Shown here one piece after another: positions 22,032 through 25,503 of a stretch of 25,503 bases of DNA. This DNA is from CAZXBB01 sp964638815. Lineage in GTDB: Bacteria; Planctomycetota; Phycisphaerae; Phycisphaerales; SM1A02. The DNA lies in NCBI GenBank assembly GCA_964638815.1, contig CAZXBB010000406.1:1-25503 (forward strand), written 5' to 3'. The translations under genes were made by a program, and so were the position numbers. Every line of letters begins with the position of its first letter. Positions within the stretch are counted from its first letter, which is position 1. The notes beneath the pieces are model-generated. The model searched no databases. It was not told the DNA's origin and worked only from the letters and a program-made list of their open reading frames with translations.

Positions 22032-22904
22032 TCAGTCGCGCGCGCCGTGCCGCCTCAGCAGTTCGGCGAGCGGATCGCGCGGGTTGCGCTCCGACGCCGC
22101 GTGCAGGACGGTGCGTCCGTTCTTGTCGGCGGCGTTCGCGTCGGCGCCGTTGGCGAGGAGCAGATCGACGATTTCCTTGCGACGAGGCGCCTGGCCGAGG
22201 TGTCGGTGGAGCGGCGTGCGGCCGTTCCCGTCGGTGCCGTTGACGTCGGCGCCTGCTTCGAGCAGGAGCTTGATCACGTCCTTGTGATTCCCTTCCGCGG
22301 CGAGGTGAAGCGGTCGCTCACCGTTGCCGGCCTTCGGGTCGGGGTTGGCGCCCGCGTCGAGCAGCATCTTAGTGAGCTCCGCGTGGCCGTCGCGGGCGGC
22401 CGCGTGCAGCGGCACCCGGCACTCGCCGTCCTGGGCATTGGGATCCGCGCCGCCCTCGAGCAGCAGCCGCGCGATCCGGCAGTCGAGCTGGTCGTTGTTC
22501 TCGGGCGTGGGCTCGACCTGGTCCGGGGGGCCGTCGGCGGGCTCCTCCGACTCCTGGGCGTCCACCGCGCGATGCAGCGGCGTGCGCTCGTGCTCGTCGA
22601 CCGCGTGCGGATCCGCGCCGTTGTCGAGGAGGAAGCGTGTCACTTCGATCTTGTGCCGGCGCGCCGCCCAGTGCAGGGGCGTGCCGCCGACCTCGTCCCG
22701 GACATCGATCTCCCCGATCAGCGGCAGCAGGTAGCTCACCATCTCGGTCTGGCCGTCGCCCGCCGCGCTGTGGAGGACACTCTCGCCGTGCCGGCCGCAG
22801 GCCTTCACGTCGGCGCCGCCCTCAAGGAGGATCCGCGCGACGTGAAAACGGCCCTGTTCGGCGGCACGGAGGAACCGAAGCGTCTGATCGGTGGGTTTTT
22901 TCAA
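22032..22904 (-). CDS. Ankyrin-repeat protein
   Basis: 290 residues of ankyrin repeats with no signal peptide, so probably cytoplasmic. The start is a TTG at 22904 (MKKPTDQTLRFLRAAEQG), with AAAGG eight bases upstream; no ATG is available until well inside the repeats. About eight repeats are readable (for example GGTPLHWAARRHKIEVTRFLL, ERTPLHRAV, VPLHAAARDGHAELTKMLL, GNGERPLHLAAEGNHKDVIKLLL written here in part). Between the fourth and fifth repeats an acidic insert of about 27 residues (ESEEPADGPPDQVEPTPENN) breaks the array. A protein-binding scaffold role is inferred. It is the second ankyrin protein of the window but, unlike the first, has no lipobox or DUF1573. Confidence 0.88.
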   Translation of the reverse strand: MKKPTDQTLRFLRAAEQGRFHVARILLEGGADVKACGRHGESVLHSAAGDGQTEMVSYLLPLIGEIDVRDEVGGTPLHWAARRHKIEVTRFLLDNGADPHAVDEHERTPLHRAVDAQESEEPADGPPDQVEPTPENNDQLDCRIARLLLEGGADPNAQDGECRVPLHAAARDGHAELTKMLLDAGANPDPKAGNGERPLHLAAEGNHKDVIKLLLEAGADVNGTDGNGRTPLHRHLGQAPRRKEIVDLLLANGADANAADKNGRTVLHAASERNPRDPLAELLRRHGARD

Positions 22905-23148
22905 TGGCGGACCTTTCGGATGGGCCTAACACCCGGACAGGCCACCCCTTAGGATAGGTCGGCGGAACGACGCGGACCATCGGCGGGAAACGGAGCCCGC
23001 GGCCGCGCCGGACGGGCTTCGTGCGGGCAGTCCCTTCCCGGCCCGGAGGATCGTTGTCATGATGTCCGCGGGCAAGCTTCGCGGGGAACGGCGATCCAGG
23101 GCCGCCGAATGGAACCTTCTATGGAACCTTGAGAGGAGGAATCGGACC
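22905..23148. promoter_or_regulatory. Divergent spacer between ankyrin and metalloprotease genes
   Basis: A 244-base spacer with no supported gene. It carries a direct repeat ATGGAACCTT twice (23109-23118 and 23121-23130) just upstream of the metalloprotease ribosome binding site GGAGGA (23135-23140). No clear promoter hexamers were found. Confidence 0.35.
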
Positions 23149-25356
23149 ATGGGTATCGCGCAACACAGCGTGCGGCCGGCGATGGCTGCCTTCGCGTTCC
23201 TCGCGGGCGCGACACCGGCCTTCGCCGGGGGCGTCGTCGATCTCCAGATCGACGGGATCGTGGTGACCCAGGCGATCAGCTTTCCCGGCAACCCCAAGAT
23301 TGCGCAGAACGCCACGATGGTGCGCGCGCTCGTCTCGCACGATGACCCGGCCGCGGTGGACGGGGTCGATGCGATCCTCCACGTGTACGTGGACGGGGTC
23401 GAGGCCGACTGGTCGCCGATTCGCTCGTTCAACGGTCCCATCAGGTCGCCCGTGACGCCGCAGGAGATCGACGTCGACGACCACGTGAACTTCCTGCTCA
23501 TCGCGCCGGAGTCGGGCGACGTCGATTTCACGGTGGTCCTGAACCCGCAGCTCCTCGTTCCCGAGACGAACCTGACGAACAACATCGCGTCGTCGGACAA
23601 CCACGACTTCCAGTGCCGCGACCTGATCGAGCTCGTCTACGTCCCGATCGACTACACGCCGGGCGGCGGCGTTCCGGACGACGAGCTGATCGATCCGGGC
23701 ATCGGCGACGGATTCCTCCGCGCGGTCTTCAACCCGCGCGAGTGGGATTACCACCGCTCGCCGGTCCCGCTCCAGTGGACGCAGGAGGTCAACAACTCGG
23801 CGACGGATCTCCTGCTCGCGCTGCGTGACATCCGCGTCAACCAGCTCCCGGCATCCGGCTACTCGCAGCCGGACCTGATCTACGGCTGGCTTCCCGGCAA
23901 CCCGTACTCGGGCAACGGCCGCGCGATCGGCATTCCCGGCGACGCCGCGTTCGGCAACACGCAGCCGATCCGGCACCAGCGCACGTTCGCCCACGAGATC
24001 GGTCACCTGCTGAACGAGGCGCACAACTCCGAAACGGTGGGAATGGTCGGCATCGACGTCGAGCATCACCTCTTCGACACGGAGCGCCTCGACCAGACGC
24101 ACGCGTCCAACAAGAACGACGTCATGGTCGCAGGCCAGCTCACGAACACCGCGTTCGTTTCGAGCAATACGTACAACCAGACGCACGGCGATGCGCGATT
24201 CGCCTGCTCGTCCGCGGCGGAGCGCGAACCCGTCGAGCTGCTCCGCGTCGCGGGCGTCTACGACCACGGCACCGACACGCTCGCGCTCGCGCCGGTCTCC
24301 TGGATCCAGTGGGGACACCCGGACCCCGACCGCGCGAACGGCAACACGATCCTCATCCTGCGCGACGCGGCGGGCAACGAGATCGGCCGGACGGTCGCCG
24401 ACATCGGGTCGACCCGCGAGCTCTGCACCGATCCCGCGGAGGGCGCCCGGTTCGCCGATTCCTCGCCGCTGCACGTCCTCGTTCCGGCACGCGTCGGCGG
24501 CGTGCTCGTCAGCGCGATCGACGTCGTGCGGGCGGCGAACGGAGACCGCCTCGCGTCGGCGGCCCGGAGCGCCCACGCGCCGGGCGCCTCGTTCACCGGC
24601 TTCGCCCCCATCGCCGCGCCCGGCGCGCCGGCCGACCTCGAGGCCCTCGCCGAGGGGACGCGTCTCGAGGGTCGCGTCCGCTTCGCCTGGCAGGCATCCG
24701 ACGCGGACGGTGACAATCTGACCTTCACGCTTCTCTATTCGCGTGACGGCGGCGGATCGTGGCTCCCGCTCGCGGTGAACCTCGACGAGCCGACGTTCGA
24801 GTTCGACCTCAGCGACGTTCCGGCCAGCATCGGCAAGGCCGGGCTGCTCCGCGTCGTGACGACAGACGGTTTCAATCACCACGTCTTCACGTCACCCCGC
24901 ATGGAGTTCGCCGGCACGAATCCGCCCGAGGTCTTCGTCATCACCCCCAACAACGGCACGAGCCCGTCGGCGTACGGGCAGGTATTGCTGCACGGCACGG
25001 CGTGGGACAGGGAGGACGGGCGGATCGCTGACGACATCGAATGGTCGTCGGACGTGGACGGCTTCCTCGGCACCGGCTCGTTCCTCCATTACGAGAACCT
25101 CTCCGCTGGGCGGCACGAGATCACCGCGTCCGTGACCGACAGCGACAGCCTGAGCGATTCGCACTCCGTCCTCATCGACGTCAGGGTGCGTCTCATCACC
25201 GACATCGACATGAGCGGCGCCGTAGACATCGGCGATATCATCAATCTGCTCACGCAATGGGGTCCATGTCCCGACGACTTCTGCCCGGCCGATTTCGACA
25301 TGGACGGCACCGTCGGCATCCCGGATCTGCTGTTCCTGCTGACGACCTGGAGCTGA
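23149..25356 (+). CDS. Secreted metzincin-like metalloprotease with C-terminal dockerin-like WGPC domain
   Basis: 735 residues from the ATG at 23149 (GGAGGA with an 8-base spacer); signal peptide MGIAQHSVRPAMAAFAFLAGATPAFA. Residues about 30-165 look like a CARDB-type beta sandwich (VVDLQIDGIVVTQAISFP...PETNLTNNIASS). The zinc site is H282-E283-I-G-H286-LLNEA-H292, an HExxHxxxxxH motif, with a likely Met-turn at NDVM326. The usual metzincin Gly at position 8 is Asn. Residues about 495-680 hold beta-rich Ig-like segments (DADGDNLTFTLLYSRDGGGSW; a PPEV...D-rich module). The last ~53 residues are two Asp-rich half-repeats (DIDMSGAVDIGDIINLL, DFDMDGTVGIPDLLFLL), the first followed by WGPC; the protein ends in TTWS. 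An extracellular protease is likely; its substrate is unknown. A start at 23059 would hide the signal peptide. Confidence 0.9.
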   Translation: MGIAQHSVRPAMAAFAFLAGATPAFAGGVVDLQIDGIVVTQAISFPGNPKIAQNATMVRALVSHDDPAAVDGVDAILHVYVDGVEADWSPIRSFNGPIRSPVTPQEIDVDDHVNFLLIAPESGDVDFTVVLNPQLLVPETNLTNNIASSDNHDFQCRDLIELVYVPIDYTPGGGVPDDELIDPGIGDGFLRAVFNPREWDYHRSPVPLQWTQEVNNSATDLLLALRDIRVNQLPASGYSQPDLIYGWLPGNPYSGNGRAIGIPGDAAFGNTQPIRHQRTFAHEIGHLLNEAHNSETVGMVGIDVEHHLFDTERLDQTHASNKNDVMVAGQLTNTAFVSSNTYNQTHGDARFACSSAAEREPVELLRVAGVYDHGTDTLALAPVSWIQWGHPDPDRANGNTILILRDAAGNEIGRTVADIGSTRELCTDPAEGARFADSSPLHVLVPARVGGVLVSAIDVVRAANGDRLASAARSAHAPGASFTGFAPIAAPGAPADLEALAEGTRLEGRVRFAWQASDADGDNLTFTLLYSRDGGGSWLPLAVNLDEPTFEFDLSDVPASIGKAGLLRVVTTDGFNHHVFTSPRMEFAGTNPPEVFVITPNNGTSPSAYGQVLLHGTAWDREDGRIADDIEWSSDVDGFLGTGSFLHYENLSAGRHEITASVTDSDSLSDSHSVLIDVRVRLITDIDMSGAVDIGDIINLLTQWGPCPDDFCPADFDMDGTVGIPDLLFLLTTWS

Positions 25357-25503
25357 TCGGCGCCGCGAGCGCTAGCAGCCCGTTGAAGAACTGGGGCGTT
25401 GCCCGAGTGCGATGCTTTTCGTCGTGGCAAGGAGCCGAACCGACGCCGTATTTGACGATACAGCGAGGTTTGGCGACGCCGTCCACGGCGGAAATGATCG
25501 TGC
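25357..25503. other. Possible edge of an insertion sequence
   Basis: From about 25375 the sequence AGCAGCCCGTTGAAGAA begins a stretch unlike its surroundings. Its reverse complement TTCTTCAACGGGCTGCT resembles terminal repeats I recall from IS elements of the IS1182/IS5 kind. The window ends before a transposase could be seen, and the other end is absent, so this is tentative. No terminator for the metalloprotease gene is seen. Confidence 0.35.

Noticed and set aside
23119..24882. 587-codon minus-strand open frame opposite the metalloprotease gene
   Set aside because: Arg/Val/Asp-rich shadow with no family resemblance; the plus strand carries the HExxH site and signal peptide.

Overview
The window is a high-GC bacterial chromosome segment, almost certainly from a planctomycete of the Phycisphaerae type. 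The main pointer is a C-terminal domain of two dockerin-like Asp-rich half-repeats joined by a Trp-Gly-Pro-Cys linker, carried by three otherwise unrelated secreted proteins (a spondin-domain protein, a vanadium-haloperoxidase-like enzyme and a metzincin-like protease). DUF1573, ankyrin and HEAT proteins, a fused membrane/spermidine-synthase protein and DUF2339 fit the same origin. No rRNA, tRNA, CRISPR array, prophage or plasmid feature was seen.

Layout. 1-1.4 kb: M32 carboxypeptidase (minus, C-terminus off the window). 1.5-3.3 kb: lipoprotein fusing DUF1573 to ankyrin repeats (minus). 3.6-4.8 kb: stand-alone Memo/AmmeMemoRadiSam B protein (plus). 5.0-5.4 kb: D-aminoacyl-tRNA deacylase (minus). 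5.7-9.0 kb: minus-strand operon of HEAT-repeat protein, small one-TM protein and family-4 uracil-DNA glycosylase. 9.2-9.8 kb: DUF2617 protein (plus). 10.0-11.4 kb: multi-pass membrane protein (minus). 11.7-12.3 kb: Mn/Fe superoxide dismutase (plus). 12.4-13.1 kb: PilZ protein (minus). 13.2-15.8 kb: membrane-fused spermidine-synthase-like protein with a TPR tail (plus). 16.0-19.7 kb: minus-strand pair of a DUF2339 giant membrane protein and a secreted spondin protein. 20.0-22.0 kb: secreted haloperoxidase/phosphatase (plus). 22.0-22.9 kb: ankyrin protein (minus). 23.1-25.4 kb: secreted metalloprotease (plus). The last ~130 bp look like the edge of an insertion sequence.

How genes relate. Most are single transcription units in alternating orientation, housekeeping (dtd, UDG, SOD, M32) mixed with lineage-specific envelope or secreted proteins. 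Two minus-strand pairs are coupled by ATGA overlaps (HEAT/small membrane protein; DUF2339/spondin). Tight hairpins with T-rich tails close several units.

The most unusual non-coding feature is a set of short tandem repeats in exact register (10, 12, 12, 18, 24, ~25 and 31 bp periods). Three sit exactly where genes converge; the coding ones are all in-frame multiples of three. The best candidates for something under-described are the shared WGPC C-terminal domain, the tandem terminator-like array, the DUF1573-ankyrin lipoprotein, and a uracil-DNA glycosylase lacking one of its four iron-sulfur cysteines.
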